Under the pieces are notes generated by a model, which saw only the letters and a list, made by a program, of their open reading frames with translations, was not told the DNA's origin and did not search any database. Source: Haematobia irritans (lineage: Eukaryota; Arthropoda; Insecta; Diptera; Muscidae). From it: DNA of 64,000 nucleotides. This document shows positions 22,351 through 34,412 of the stretch, in pieces. Every line of letters starts with the position of its first letter. Within the stretch, counting starts at the first letter, position 1. Both the position numbers and the translations under genes were made by a program. The stretch covers positions 113,746,145 to 113,810,144 of the forward strand of contig NC_134398.1 of NCBI RefSeq assembly GCF_050003625.1, in the 5' to 3' direction.

Positions 22351-24219
22351 CAAGGCATTTTAAAGAGGTAAAGTCATGCAATCATGTGACTAATATCGAC
22401 ATTCATCTTGTCAAAGGCTTTGTTTACGTTTAGTAGGTTTGTTTACATTCTTTGTGTACAAAAAAATTTCTTTTATTTACATTGTGTTACAGTACAACAA
22501 CACTACACATACACAAAATGTCAACTTAAGTGACCTGTCATTTTAATTTGACTTTCTAAATATCATGGGGTGTACACTAGATAGGGTCACGGCCTAAAGG
22601 AAAAAAAAGTTGATGCGGTTACCCCCCAGTTTTTTACCATATTCGAAGACAATTTCAGAACACCAAAACTTTTTTTCCGTGCACCCTACGACCCCCCGAA
22701 ATACAATTTATTGTACTATGTCGTCATTTGAAGTCCGATGGAAAAAAAACGCATATCGTTGTTCGTGGTTGATCAGGGGCTATATTTCGTGCATTGGGCA
22801 TTTTTGACTCCAACGTCAAATTTGATTTTTAATTTTTTATTTCGCTTCTTATACCCCTATGACGCCCATTTCTAATAACCGTTATACAGATCTTAACAAA
22901 ATATGAAACTTTTGCTTTTGAAGTATTTACTTATATTCATAAACAAAAAAGTTACAGAGATTTTAAAAAGTCAATAGGTCACCCTACACAACACTAAATA
23001 GTTTTTGCTGTGTTGTCATGATGTCCGATCGAAACCACATGCACATCGTTATTCATATCTACGAAATTGATTTATAAGGCATTTAGAACACAAAACCTGT
23101 TTATCTGTAAATTTCTAACGGTACCTTTGTATACATACTCGTTGTTTGCACTAAGGCATTTTCTGCGTTACGCAAAGTGCATGTGTTTTTGCTAGAACAA
23201 CTTGAGAGCCTACTGTTTTAAATTCTAACAATCACTTTCGCTACATGATTTTTTAAGTCTGTCCATATTTTTGTGAGAGAAGGCTGTTGATAGTATTTGA
23301 AAAAAGTGAAAACAAAATGAAATTCGAAGGTCGGTATATCGACAAAATTAAATTACCAACAAATCATCAAGTTATTGAATTCCTTTTATATTTAAAGAAA
23401 ACAGGCACCGCAAGTGTTAAAAAAATAAAAAGCTTACATGTTATATAAAAGTTGCAATAAAAGTGGTAACAGAATTGTGGAAAATTACGAAAATTCCAAC
23501 TTATAAAACCTTAAACCTTATAAATAAACGTGATGAAAACAGTAGGCTCTCAAATTATTCTAGCAAAAACACATGCACTTTGCATAACGCAGAAAATGCC
23601 GTAGTGCAAACAACGAGTATGTATACAAAGGTACCGTTAGAAATTTACAGATAAAAGAGGTTTTTGTGTTCTAAATGCCTTATAAGTTAATTTCGTAGAT
23701 GTGAATAACGATGTGCATGTGGTTTCGATCGGACATCATGACAACACAGCAAAAACTATTTGGTGATGTGTAGGGTGACCTATTGACTTTTTAAAATCTC
23801 TGTAACTTTTTTGTTTATGAATATAAGTAAATACTTCAAAAGCAAAATATTCATATTTTGCTAAGATCTTTATAATGGTTATCAGAAATGGGCATCATAG
23901 GGGTATACGAAGCGAAATAAAAAAAATTAAAAATCAAATTTGACGTTGGAGTCAAAAATGCCCAATGCACGAAATATAGCCCCTGATCAACCACGAACAA
24001 CGATATGCGTTTCTTTTCGATCGGACTTCAAATGACGACATAGCACAATAAATTGTATTTCGGGGGGTCGTAGGGTGCACGAAAAAAAAAGTTTTGGTGT
24101 TCTGAAATTGTCTTCGAATATGCTACAAAACTGGGGGGTGACCGCATCAACTTTTTTTCGTGACCCTATCTAGTGTACACACGTTTGCTCGTGACTTTAC
24201 CTGTAATTACTATGCCTTG
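22351..24219. mobile_element. TIR element with a 9-bp TSD (Mutator-like candidate)
   Basis: CAGCTGATC is present on both sides (22342-22350 and 24220-24228). The ends read CAAGGCATTTTAAAGAGG and, inward from the right, CAAGGCATAGTAATTACAGG, and both continue with GTAAAGTCA. A 9-bp TSD suggests the MULE superfamily; no MULE transposase is present, so the class is inferred. Most of its length is the palindromic element at 22575-24175. Confidence 0.7.
22575..24175. mobile_element. Palindromic TA-flanked element with ~640-bp inverted arms (P)
   Basis: TA at 22573-22574 and 24176-24177. Ends CACTAGATAGGGTCACG are inverted copies. The arms run 22575-23219 and 23536-24175, highly similar, around a 316-bp loop. 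The loop opens a 43-codon frame at 23317 (MKFEGRYIDKIKLPTNHQ...), stopped by TAA, after which KVVTELWKITKIPTYKTLN continues at 23463. This looks like the start of a transposon-borne protein, truncated when the palindrome formed. I do not recognise the family. Confidence 0.75.
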
Positions 24220-24736
24220 CAGCTGATCATAGAGCAGCACATCACTTCTACTACTGACAAAGAAAAGATCAAGCAGCGTGCTATTGGTAGTTGTATAGTG
24301 TGTCGGAGTAGATGCGTTCGCAATAGACAGGCCCAACGTTGACATTTCCAGTGAGCAAGTTGGAATTGAAATCTCCTCTAATAATAACGTCCGTATATGC
24401 CACCGTCAACGAGGCCAGGTGAGTGAAAGAGCTACCAAATGGTATGCTATCGTTCGGGCGATATACACAACTGACAAGTAGATTCCGTCCAAGTGACTCA
24501 ATCATTACAGCCAAAGATTCTATAGAACTACCAGTACTCGAACCATAACAGAACTTGGACATCAGATCCTTTCTGGCTATCTACGCCACCACCACGTCTC
24601 GGTCTATCATTCCGGTATATTTTGTACCCATCCAAACTAACCATCTACGTTGTGCGCTGTTGCAAAAATAAAAATTTAATTCACTCATAAATATCATTTG
24701 GAATTGAAAATTTAAATGCTGCGCATGATACCAAAT

Positions 24737-25246
24737 TTAAAATATGGCAAATACAGCCATTAGAAACCAAATGTGGGACCCGGGATTGCAATTTGGCTTG
24801 AAGCCATTTTTGACCCCTCTCATAACTGAGCAATTGTAAGTAGTTACAGCTACCATATTCATTAATGGAATATTATACTTATCTAAAGTGCCCAAAGTGG
24901 CATCGAGAATGCCGTCCGCTGTCATTTTCCATCATAAATTCGTATGATTATTGCTAAGTTTTTGTTCACTGTACAATCAGTGCTTTCATCAATCACTAGA
25001 GAATAAAACTTCGATTTGCAATAGCTACTTATTATAATAGTATTTTCCGGCCCAAGTTGAGTGGTTATAATTTTTTGTGCTTTTAATCGATCCAAACTGA
25101 TTTTTTTTAATATTGGAGTCAGGAATGCCTTCCTTAAGGACTTGACTTAAATGGTTAACTACACTAAATGAGAGGTTGTGATCCACAACAAAGGCACAAA
25201 GCATAATTCCAAGTTTTTTCGCAGGCTGCAACTGGACAGCTCTCAA
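24737..25246 (-). pseudogene. hAT transposase relic, N-terminal/core part
   Basis: Minus-strand reading gives VQLQPAKKLGIMLCAFVVDH, LSFSVVNHLSQVLKEGIPDS, then after stops TADGILDATLGTLDKYNIPL and NMVAVTTYNCSVMRGVKNGF. The order and words match the ZNF862/SCAND3-like hAT family, upstream of the part at 17283-17940. It is cut at 25247 by family L copies. Stops and a frameshift show that it is dead. Confidence 0.6.
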
Positions 25247-28200
25247 CACACAGAAAAAAATTTCACGAAAAATTTTGCAATTAAAATTTTAATTGAGTTT
25301 TAAAAAATATTCAATTAAAAATTTAATTGAATCAACAATTTTTTTAAATGAAACAAAAATCAATCACGAAAATTAATAGTATCAATTAATTTTTTAATTG
25401 GTTCAATTAATTTTTTAATTGACCTTCAATTAATTTTTTAATTGATACTATCATTTCTGTGATTGAAGACATTTCAATTAAAAAATTAATTGGATCAATT
25501 AATTTCGTGATTGAATCAGAAAATATATTCACATACCTTACATTTTTTTCCTAGTTTTCTTACAACCAAGAGCGGTATGGGTTTGTTGGAAGATTCACCT
25601 TCAAGTTGCGAAGTAGCGTTGGCATTAAATTGAATTTTTGTTTTACCTGCCTTTTTCAGTTTGAACCCAAGTAGAGAGCAGTATATCTGATATATAAACT
25701 AATGAGCTGAATTATGTAATGGTAAAAAAGTTATTTCTTTAGGACGGAACTCATTAAAACACATTTTTATCCTAAGAGACTACAACTGCAAAAGAAGATT
25801 ATACATCTGCATCCTGGAACTAAGAATTTAACTTGATATTCTATTTAACAATATTAAATTCTAATTTTGCTGTTTACTTTCAGAAAATCTAATTTAGCTT
25901 ACAGGCTGCTGATTTATTCGAAATATAGGCGCATCTACATATTAGAAGGAATATGCTGACATGGTTATTATGATAAGCAAGATAATGATTTCTATAGTTT
26001 ATTTTGTTATGTGTAAGTTATGTTAGAACAAAACACACAAATGAGAGGAACCAAATTTATTTGTCTATTGCATAATTCAAAAAATAATAAAATATTGAAT
26101 ATGTTTTATAAGAAACACATATTTTCTTTTATTTCAAATAAAACTAAAACTTTGGGGCGCAATATATACATTTTTTGAATGAAATTTATTGCCAATTTTA
26201 ATTAATTATTTAATTGAATGAATCAAATAGTTGATTTTTGTCGCGAAATTAATTAAAATTTTAATTGATTCAATTAAAACTGTGATGGCATTTTATGTTA
26301 AAAATCAATCACGTTTTTAATTGATTTAATCACACAATTATTTGATTCCGTGACAAAAGTCAATTACATTTTTAATTGAAAATCGTGATGGGTTTCAATC
26401 AAAAAGTGTGATTGATACTATCATTTTCGTGATTGAAGACATTTCAATTAAAAAAATTATTGAATCCGCGATTTTCGTGATTGAAATGAAAGAAAAAATT
26501 GCGCCCCAATATCTTATTAAGTTTTATTTGAAGTAACAGAAAATATGCGTTTCTTATAAAAAAACTTCAATATTTTATTTGTCTGAATTATGCTATAGAC
26601 TAAAGAATTTTGTTTTGTGTTTTATTCTAACATAACTTAGACATACAATTATGACCAATAACAACTAAAGGGTTAAAAAAATAAACTAATTCGAATTTAA
26701 TTTTGTTCAATTAAGAGTTAATTTTGTTAAACATTACCTGGAATATCAAGTTCCACACTGTTAGAAAAATATGTTTTTTCATATGTTAATATGTTAGAAT
26801 ATATTATGTTTGGGGCATGAATATTTCATAAAAATAATATGTGTGAATGTAAACATATATAAATTTACAAATTTCGAGTAAACATATATATGTTGGGATA
26901 CTTTATTCAGAGAGCGACAGAGAGAGAGTTAGTATAGAGAAAGAAATAGAGATGGAAACCGGGAGGGTTGAATAAAAAGATATCAACATAACACAGCGAG
27001 AGAATGAAATGAGAGCAATTTCTGTGGAACCGCTTGTTTGTTGTTTCGGAAAACTGTTTCATGACAAGGCCAAAAATTTAATATGCTTAAGTCTAAATAT
27101 TATTTAATTTGAATATTAGAATGAATATTCGGAACCAAGAGAATAGACATTTGAAAAAAAAAAAACAGCATATTTGTATTACAGAAAAAGATGCGAAGAA
27201 CTCAAAAATTTCGTGGAAGTGAAAATTATGTGAGGGAATGAGCACAATCTTCTTTGGGGAATTCTTCCAAGCATAAACTATTTTTGGACTCAAAATGCTT
27301 CCAAACATATAATATGCTCACATAAAACGAACATATTAATGTTTCGGCAGTATCCAATAATATATGTGCTTCCTGCAAAATATGTTTGGAACATATGTTA
27401 GAGAAGCGATTTTTTTGAGGGTGCAGGTTGCATATTTATAATATTCTTTTGCAGTTGTAGTTGTTTAGTATAAAAAGGTGTATTAAAGAGCTCGGTAATT
27501 TAATTTTAGTAACAATTACTTTCCAAAATTTCCACACATTCACATCGTCTATTAAAATTTGAACCAATCAAAGCCAAAAATAGTAGCAAAACAATGTAAT
27601 ATTTGGTATTATATTGATGATACTTTGCAAATTCTGGAAATAAAAAAAAATATAAATGGAAAATACATATTTTTATAATTTTCGGATATTTCTCATATTT
27701 TTAAATCCAAAAGAAAGAACTTTTTTACCATTACATAATTCAGCGCATTAGTTTATATATCAGATATACTGCTCTCTACGTGGGTTCAAACTGAAAAAAG
27801 CAGGAAAAACAAAAATGCAATTTAATGCCAACGCTACTTCGCAACTTCAAGGTGAATCTTCCAACAAACCCATACCGCTCTTGGTTTTAAGAAAACTAGG
27901 AATGAAAGAAATTTTTAATTTTCAGGAATCAATACGGTACCCACCTTTTGATTACAATCATATTCTTATATTCTTATATATTTGATAAAATTATCACGAA
28001 ATAAAATTGTTCACTAAAAGAAATGAATAAAAAATATATTATTTTAGTCAGTTTAATGTAAACAGGCTTCAATTTCTTACCTTCAATAAACGTAGATTGT
28101 TTTCCATTTTTACAACACCACAAAACACAAACACAAGTAATTTCAAATGCGTCCTGTCATATTTTTTTCACACCTTTACCACGTGGCCATTTGTTGTTGC

Positions 28201-28694
28201 ACACTTTATTTATTTCAACCCTTTGCTATGATTTGTTGTTGCGTTCAAAATATTTATGCACACATTTTGAATGCAGCAGACAGAATGTCGCCAATCATGT
28301 TTCAATTTGCGCGAAAAACAAAAACCCAAACGTTCGTTACATCATACATTGTTGAATAAATACCCATTATCTTGTTCTCTTTTCGCTCTTTCTATTGCTC
28401 AAAATTATTCAATTTCAATCACAAAGGTGATTGGATCAATCACATGTTTAATTGGAAACGGAAAAATTTTCAATCACGTTTGTAAATGAAAATTCTTGTC
28501 CGAATTGATTAACAATTTGATTGAATCAATTAATATTTTAATTGAAAACATAACAAATATCAATCATTTTTTAATTGGTTTTTATTCGGATTTGATTAAA
28601 TAATTAATTGAATCAATTAACATATTAATTGAATCCGTTTCCAAATTCAATTAAGTGATTAATTGAAAAAATTTGGGTGATAATTTCTTGTGTG
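25247..28694. mobile_element. Two facing family L copies forming a large palindrome
   Basis: The left arm (25552 to about 26330) and the right arm (about 26340 to 27902) are inverted copies. TTGGGGCGCAATATATAC near 26152 mirrors ATTGCGCCCCAATATC near 26498. CCTAGTTTTCTTACAACC at 25552 mirrors GGTTTTAAGAAAACTAGG at 27884. The right copy then continues to the CTTGTGTG terminus at 28694 and TA, matching the left end of L1 inverted. The right arm holds the C3 insertion. No transposase gene is recognisable. Confidence 0.7.
26756..27423 (-). mobile_element. CAC-terminus TIR element, short version (copy C3)
   Basis: It begins CACTGTTAGAAAAATATG and ends TTTTTTTGAGGGTG, the reverse of C1 and C2. The tRNA-like segments are absent. 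The flanking dinucleotide is CA on both sides. The opposite arm of the surrounding palindrome gives the empty site (GAACTTGATATT... with a single CCAGG), confirming a 2-bp duplication that is not TA. Confidence 0.85.
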
Positions 28695-29480
28695 TAGTAT
28701 CAAATATTCAAAACTCAAATTTAAGAGAACTCTGCCATTTTTTGGTTTGGAATTTATACCAAATTATTAGTGTTACGACAAACTCTTTGGATCCGGGCAA
28801 TTTTTGCAGTTTATACAGATATTAAATTCCAAAAATATCCGAAAAGTGTGCCAAATCATTTCTGGTAAGAGGGAAATCATTAAAATAATGAAATGGTTTT
28901 GATATATGAAGATTTTTCTAATGAAATCCATTTTAGACATGCTACGGATGCCGAAAGGGTGACTTTCGGGTGTAGGCTATACACAACCATTAATTTTTTC
29001 GAACGTTCCCATCGCCCACTTTCCCGCCCCTTGCTACCGTGAGGGCCTCGTCCCCATGACGTAGGGACAGCGTACACTCCATGATCCGGACCATGGCCGG
29101 GTAGAGGCAGAGGGATTTAACCAGCTACAGAGAAGGACTCATCAGCCGGATATATTACAACACAAGACCAAATATTAGGTTATTCAATAAAACAAATGTA
29201 TTAGACATCCAAATATGCTAAAATTCTGGACTTCACAATTTCAGTACTTAAGTTAGTGTAAACTAGACGAATTAAAATTAATGAACATTCTACGAATAGG
29301 CTCCACAGAAGCATAATTCGAACATAATTCGTTGGAAATCAATGAAAAGAAACCGGTAATTCCTAGATGCCCTAAAAGGAACATTTTTCCTAATCCTAGA
29401 TATCAATTCAGAGGATGGAATATCCCCACAAACTAGCCTATACATCATCATGGAGCTCAACATCATCCGTCGGCTCCAAA
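28695..29480. other. No gene seen
   Basis: AT-rich to 28970, then a GC-richer block (29000-29130) with CCATCGCCCACTTTCCCG and CATGGCCGGGTAGAGG that may be the untranslated tail of the LINE fragment immediately to the right. Nothing else was recognised. Confidence 0.4.
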
Positions 29481-29481
29481 A

Positions 29482-30130
29482 TCACCATACTCTACCATAC
29501 TCCAGAATGGGTCTAACAAGGGCAGTAAAAAGCCTCTTGGTAACATAAGGGTCCGAAAACTCCTTCGCCCAACGCTTTATGAATCCTAGAACCCCAGATG
29601 CCTTATTAACCATTGAATTAATATGATCATTAAAATTAGGCCTACGATCCATAACAATGCCAAGACCAACAAAAGAATCAACCTCTTCCAATAACGTGCC
29701 CTGTATACTATACCGGACATCAATAGACCTAGACCTGAAGAAACGCATAAACTTGCATTTCTTCAAGTTCAAATCCATTAGATTTACCCTACACCAATCA
29801 CCAAAGCTATCCAAATCATCCTGTCATAAATGCACCCGACCAGAATTATCGAACGAGGAGAACAACTTAACATCATCAGCATACATCAAAATCCTAGAGT
29901 TAACTACGGACTGAGGTAAATCGGTTATAAATAACTAAAATAAAACAGGATCCAAATGACTACCCTGAGGCACACCTGATGGGACATCAAAGCACCTCGA
30001 ATAGGAATCACCAAAGATACTCAAGATACGACGAAATCCAAGCCAAAAGTGTCCTGGCCAATCCAATCCTATCCAGCTTATACAACAACAGCTTATGATT
30101 CACCCGGTCAAAAGTAATAGGAATTACTAT
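29482..30130 (-). pseudogene. Second LINE reverse-transcriptase fragment
   Basis: On the minus strand, from 30130 down: FDRVNHKLLLYKLDRIGLAR, a broken PIRCASG-SFGSCFILVIYN segment, ADDVKLFSSFDNSGRVHL, then the open frame 29814-29482 with DSFGDWCRVNLMDLNLKKCK, FVGLGIVMDRRPNFNDHINS and ALVRPILEYG. These are the RT palm and thumb regions of a Jockey-like element distinct from the 19.5-24.6 kb one. It has several stops and is truncated at both ends. Confidence 0.8.
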
Positions 30131-31310
30131 GCCACACTAAAAAGAAAACCCGGATTTTCTTAAAAACCTAATCCATCAACCCATTTCTACTATTCAAAAT
30201 CATAGTTATTGGCAATGGTTACAGGAAGAACGAGGAGTCACTTTGACCTCATGAATTAAGTTGGCTTGCAGCCAACCAACCGTTCAACCATCCAACGACT
30301 CGTCCACCCGTCCTTCTCTCATTTACTTGGCACGTGAGTGAATGTGTATGAGTGAACCATTGGCATGGAATGAAATGAAGTGAAATGAAATGTACAAGAT
30401 TCATGGCGTGAGACTTTAGAGGGGGAGACTAAAGTCATTTCTTTGTTGGCCCTCTCTCCATTTGCGTTTATGCGTACTTGCCCGGAATGTAGTACATGCT
30501 CAAAGTGGGTGCACAAACGTGGCAAAAGTTTTATGACAGTTTCTGGGCTCCACTCAAGGCGAATATGGGCTATACCCAAAGGACATGTTCCCTTGTCGGG
30601 ATACTCAAGTGACATTATTATGTAATACACAGTTGTACATTTCGACATGATGTTCAGTTCTTGGCCAAAGATGAAAGAGATCTTGTCCCAAGTTTGTTGT
30701 ATTTGCTCATGGTCATGTTGTGTGACGTTGTCCTACCTAATCGCCATTGAACTTTGTTAGCTTGTCATGTCCTGGTTTTTAGATTTTAATAATAAATGAA
30801 ACTGATAGAGTTAAAATGTTAACAAATGTGGTCAACAATGTGGTTGCAGAAAGCCATTGAAATTAATTGAGACAGTACCATCCATCAGAAGTTTTGCCAA
30901 AATTGATTATGCAACAGGGTACGATAGAATTTAGAGTCTAATCTCTTTAGGTGACAAGATCGAGGAAAAACAGACAGGCAACCTTTATTCAAATCAATTA
31001 AATTTTTCAATTTATGTGACATGTATACAATGCGAAAGGAGTGTATACAAAAAGTTTATATGCCGTCTGGTTATTTCAAAAACCATCTTAAGTGTGTAAA
31101 TATAACCATAACGATAGGCGACAAATACAATAAGCTTTTCGGCGAATATTTCCTTTTTTCATGTTTTCGACCGTTTTTGTTGACAATACAGCATGATTTT
31201 TCAATATTAAACATTGAAGTTTAATAAAAACATGCCATGGCTTGTTATTTTTTGAGCTATGTCAAGAAAAAATAATATCCACGTGGCCAGGCAACAACAA
31301 TGACTACACG
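30131..31310. other. Low-repeat segment, no gene assigned
   Basis: This is the longest stretch without similarity to other parts of the window. A minus-strand 109-codon frame (30648-30319) exists but shows no recognisable domain and uneven composition. The sequence has moderately higher GC and simple words (GAAATGAAGTGAAATG near 30370). It may be unique host DNA; I cannot assign a function. Confidence 0.4.
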
Positions 31311-31804
31311 GAGGAAAAAGTGTATTTTTATATGTTTGGATATAAAAATAAGATGTTTGGGACAAAAAAAAAATTAACACAATATGTGTGGGTATAAGAA
31401 TATTGTGTGTGAAAACTAGTATATTATGTTTGCTATCGATATGTTAATATGTTACAAAATAATATGTTTACGTGAATAAATTGTTTTATACAAAAAATGT
31501 TTGCACAGAAGCATATAATTCTTACAACTAACGTCCATTCACGATATTTTTGGGAAAGTTACACTAAAAATAGAAATAATACTTGCGCGGAAAAATATAA
31601 TTTTACGACATTTAAAACATACATTTTATGTTTTCATTAAAATTAAACTTAATACCCAGTTTTTTAACCTACTCGAATTAGAAATTATTATTTCCAATTT
31701 AGTGGTTGTGGTTGTCACCAATACTTTTTGTTTAATTGGCACAGAAAACTGTTATTTTTCATTTCGAAAATAATAAGCTACAATATGCTTTATTCTCCTA
31801 TTTT

Positions 31805-34412
31805 TATACCCTCCATCATAGGATGGGGGTATATTAACTTTGTCATTCCGTTTGTAACACAACGAAATATTGCTCTAAGACCCCATAAAGTATATATATT
31901 CTGGGTCGTGGTGAAATTCTGAGTCGATCTAAGCATGTCCGTCCGTCCGTCCGTCTGTTGAAATCACGCTAACTTCCGAACGAAACAAGCTATCGACTTG
32001 AAACTTGGCACAAGTAGTTGTTATCGATGTAGGTCGGATGGTATTGAAAATGGGCCATATCGGTCCACTTTTACGTATAGCCCCCATATAAAGGGACCCT
32101 CAGATTTGGCTTGTGGAGCCTAAAAGAGAAGCAAATTTCATCCGATCCGGCTGAAATTTGGTACATGGTGTTGGTATATGGTCTCTAACAACCATGCAAA
32201 AATTGGTCCACATCGGTTTATAATTATATATAGCCCCCATATAAACCGATCCCCAGATTTGGCTTGCGGAACCTAAAAGAGAAGCAAATTTCATCCGATC
32301 TGGCTGAAATTTGGTAAATGATGTTGGTATATGGTCTCTAACAACCATGCAAAAATTGGTCCATATCGGTCCTTAATTATATATAGCCCCCATATAAACC
32401 GATCCCCAGATTTGGCTTGTGGAGCCTCTAAGAGAAGCATATTTCATCCGATCCGGCTGAAATTTGGTACATGGTGTTGGTATATGGTCTCTAGTATCAT
32501 GCAAAAATTGGTCCACATCGGTCCATAATTATATATAACCCCCATATAAACCGATCCCATGATTTGGCTTGCGGAGCCTCAAAGAGAAGCAAATTTCATC
32601 CGATCCGGCTGAAATTTGGTACATGATGTTAGTATATGATCTTTAACAACCGTGCCAGAATTGGTCCATATCGGTCCATAATTATATATAGCCCCCATAT
32701 AAAACATTCTCCAGATTTGACCTCCGGAGCCTCTTGGAGGAGCAAAATTCATCCGATCCGGTTCAAATTAGGAACGTGGTGTTAGTATATGGTCGCTAAC
32801 AACCATACCAAAATTGGTCCAATCACACAAAAATTGGTCCATATCGGTTCATAATCATGGTTGCCACTAGAGCCAAAAATAATCTACCAAAATTTTATTT
32901 CTATAGAAAATTTTGTCAAAATGTTACTTCTATAGAAAATTTGGCTTGTGGAGCCTAAAAGAGAAGCAAATTTCATCCGATCCGGCTGAAATTTGGTACA
33001 TGATGTTGGTATATGGTCTCTAACAACCATGCAAAAATTGGTTCACATCGGTCCATAATTATATATAGCCCCCATATAAACCGATCCCCAGATTTGGCTT
33101 GCGGAGCCTCAAAGAGAATAAAATTTCATCCGATCCGGCTGAAATTTGGTAAATGATGTTGGTATATGGTCTCTAACAACCATGCAAAAATTGGTCCATA
33201 TCGGTCCTTAATTATATATAGCCCCCATATAAACCGATCCCCAGATTTGGCTTGTGGAGCCTCTAAGAGAAGCATATTTCATCCGATCCGGCTGAAATTT
33301 GGTACATGGTGTTGGTATATGGTCTCTAGTATCATGCAAAAATTGGTCCACATCGGTCCATAATTATATATAACCCCCATATAAACCGATCCCATGATTT
33401 GGCTTGCGGAGCCTCAAAGAGAAGCAAATTTCATCCGATCCGGCTGAAATTTGGTACATGATGTTAGTATATGATCTTTAACAACCGTGCCAGAATTGGT
33501 CCATATCGGTCCATAATTATATATAGCCCCCATATAAAACATTCTCCAGATTTGACCTCCGGAGCCTCTTGGAGGAGCAAAATTCATCCGATCCGGTTCA
33601 AATTAGGAACGTGGTGTTAGTATATGGTCGCTAACAACCATACCAAAATTGGTCCAATCACACAAAAATTGGTCCATATCGGTTCATAATCATGGTTGCC
33701 ACTAGAGCCAAAAATAATCTACCAAAATTTTATTTCTATAGAAAATTTTGTCAAAATGTTACTTCTATAGAAAATTTTGTCAAAATTTTATTTCTAGAGA
33801 AAATTTTGTTAAAATTTTATTCGGTTCATCATTTTCAAAATTTTATTTCTATAGAAAATTTTGTCAAAATTTTATTTCTATAGAAAATTTTGTTCAAATA
33901 TTATTCGGTTCATAATCATGGTTGCCACTCGAGCCACAAATAATCTACCAAGATTTTATTTCTACAGAAAATTTTGTCAAAAGTTTATTTCTATAGAAAA
34001 TTTTGTTAAAATTTTATTTCTGTAGAAATTTTTGTCAAAATTTTCTTTCTATAGAATATTTTGTCAAAATTTTTATTTCTATAGAAAATTTTGTGAAAAT
34101 TTTATTTCTATAGAAAATTTTGTTAAAATTTTATTTCTGTAGAAAATTTTGTCAAAATTTTATGTCTACTTTCTCAAACTGAATTATATACGTATTGGAT
34201 CGATCTTTTTTGATTTAATATATACCACGTATGGACTTACATACAATTTAGAAGATGGTGTTAGGAGGTTTTAAGATACCTTGCCATCGGCAAGCGTTAC
34301 CGCAACTTAAGTAATTCGATTGTGGATGGCAGTGTTTAGAAGAAGTTTCTACGCAATCCATGATGGAGGGTACATAAGCTTCGGCCTGGCCGAACTTACG
34401 GCCGTATATACT
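31805..34412 (-). mobile_element. DINE-like element, family A (copy A3), with an 835-bp tandem duplication
   Basis: It has the same order as A1: hairpin, (CCGT)n, 153-bp units, 29-bp array, CGGCCGTATATACTT end. A block of about 835 bp is present twice in tandem (roughly 32105-32939 and 32940-33774), so the words at 32331 and 33166 are identical. The junction lies inside a 29-bp unit (AGAAAATTTGGCTTGTGG at 32935). Very similar to A7. Confidence 0.85.

Larger units (their letters stand above)
19513..24650 (-). pseudogene. Jockey-type non-LTR retrotransposon (LINE), 5'-truncated, split by insertions
   Basis: On the minus strand the order is: endonuclease remnant (GYKIYRNDRPRRGGGV near 24600, then LVSCVYRPN and DVIIRGDFNSNLL); a linker with TNSTLLDLFFVSSRSDVLLY; reverse transcriptase (SGFRPGHGCLTALTDV, VLLDHSKAFDTVNHSL, GVPQGSVLGPL, MYANDVQVY, SVKNLGITLNSTLTW); and the C-terminal tail (RSMFSEWHFLVNAVRLWNVL) near 19700. 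The catalytic YADD is YAND here. Three insertions interrupt it: 19809-20724, about 21663-21862 and 22351-24219. Across the last of these the frame reads LLYDQL|SASCFCKHDLIF, which proves continuity. It ends in an A-rich tail near 19515. Confidence 0.85.

Noticed and set aside
30319..30648. 109-codon minus-strand ORF as a host gene
   Set aside because: No recognisable domain, no splice or promoter context, and length is compatible with chance.
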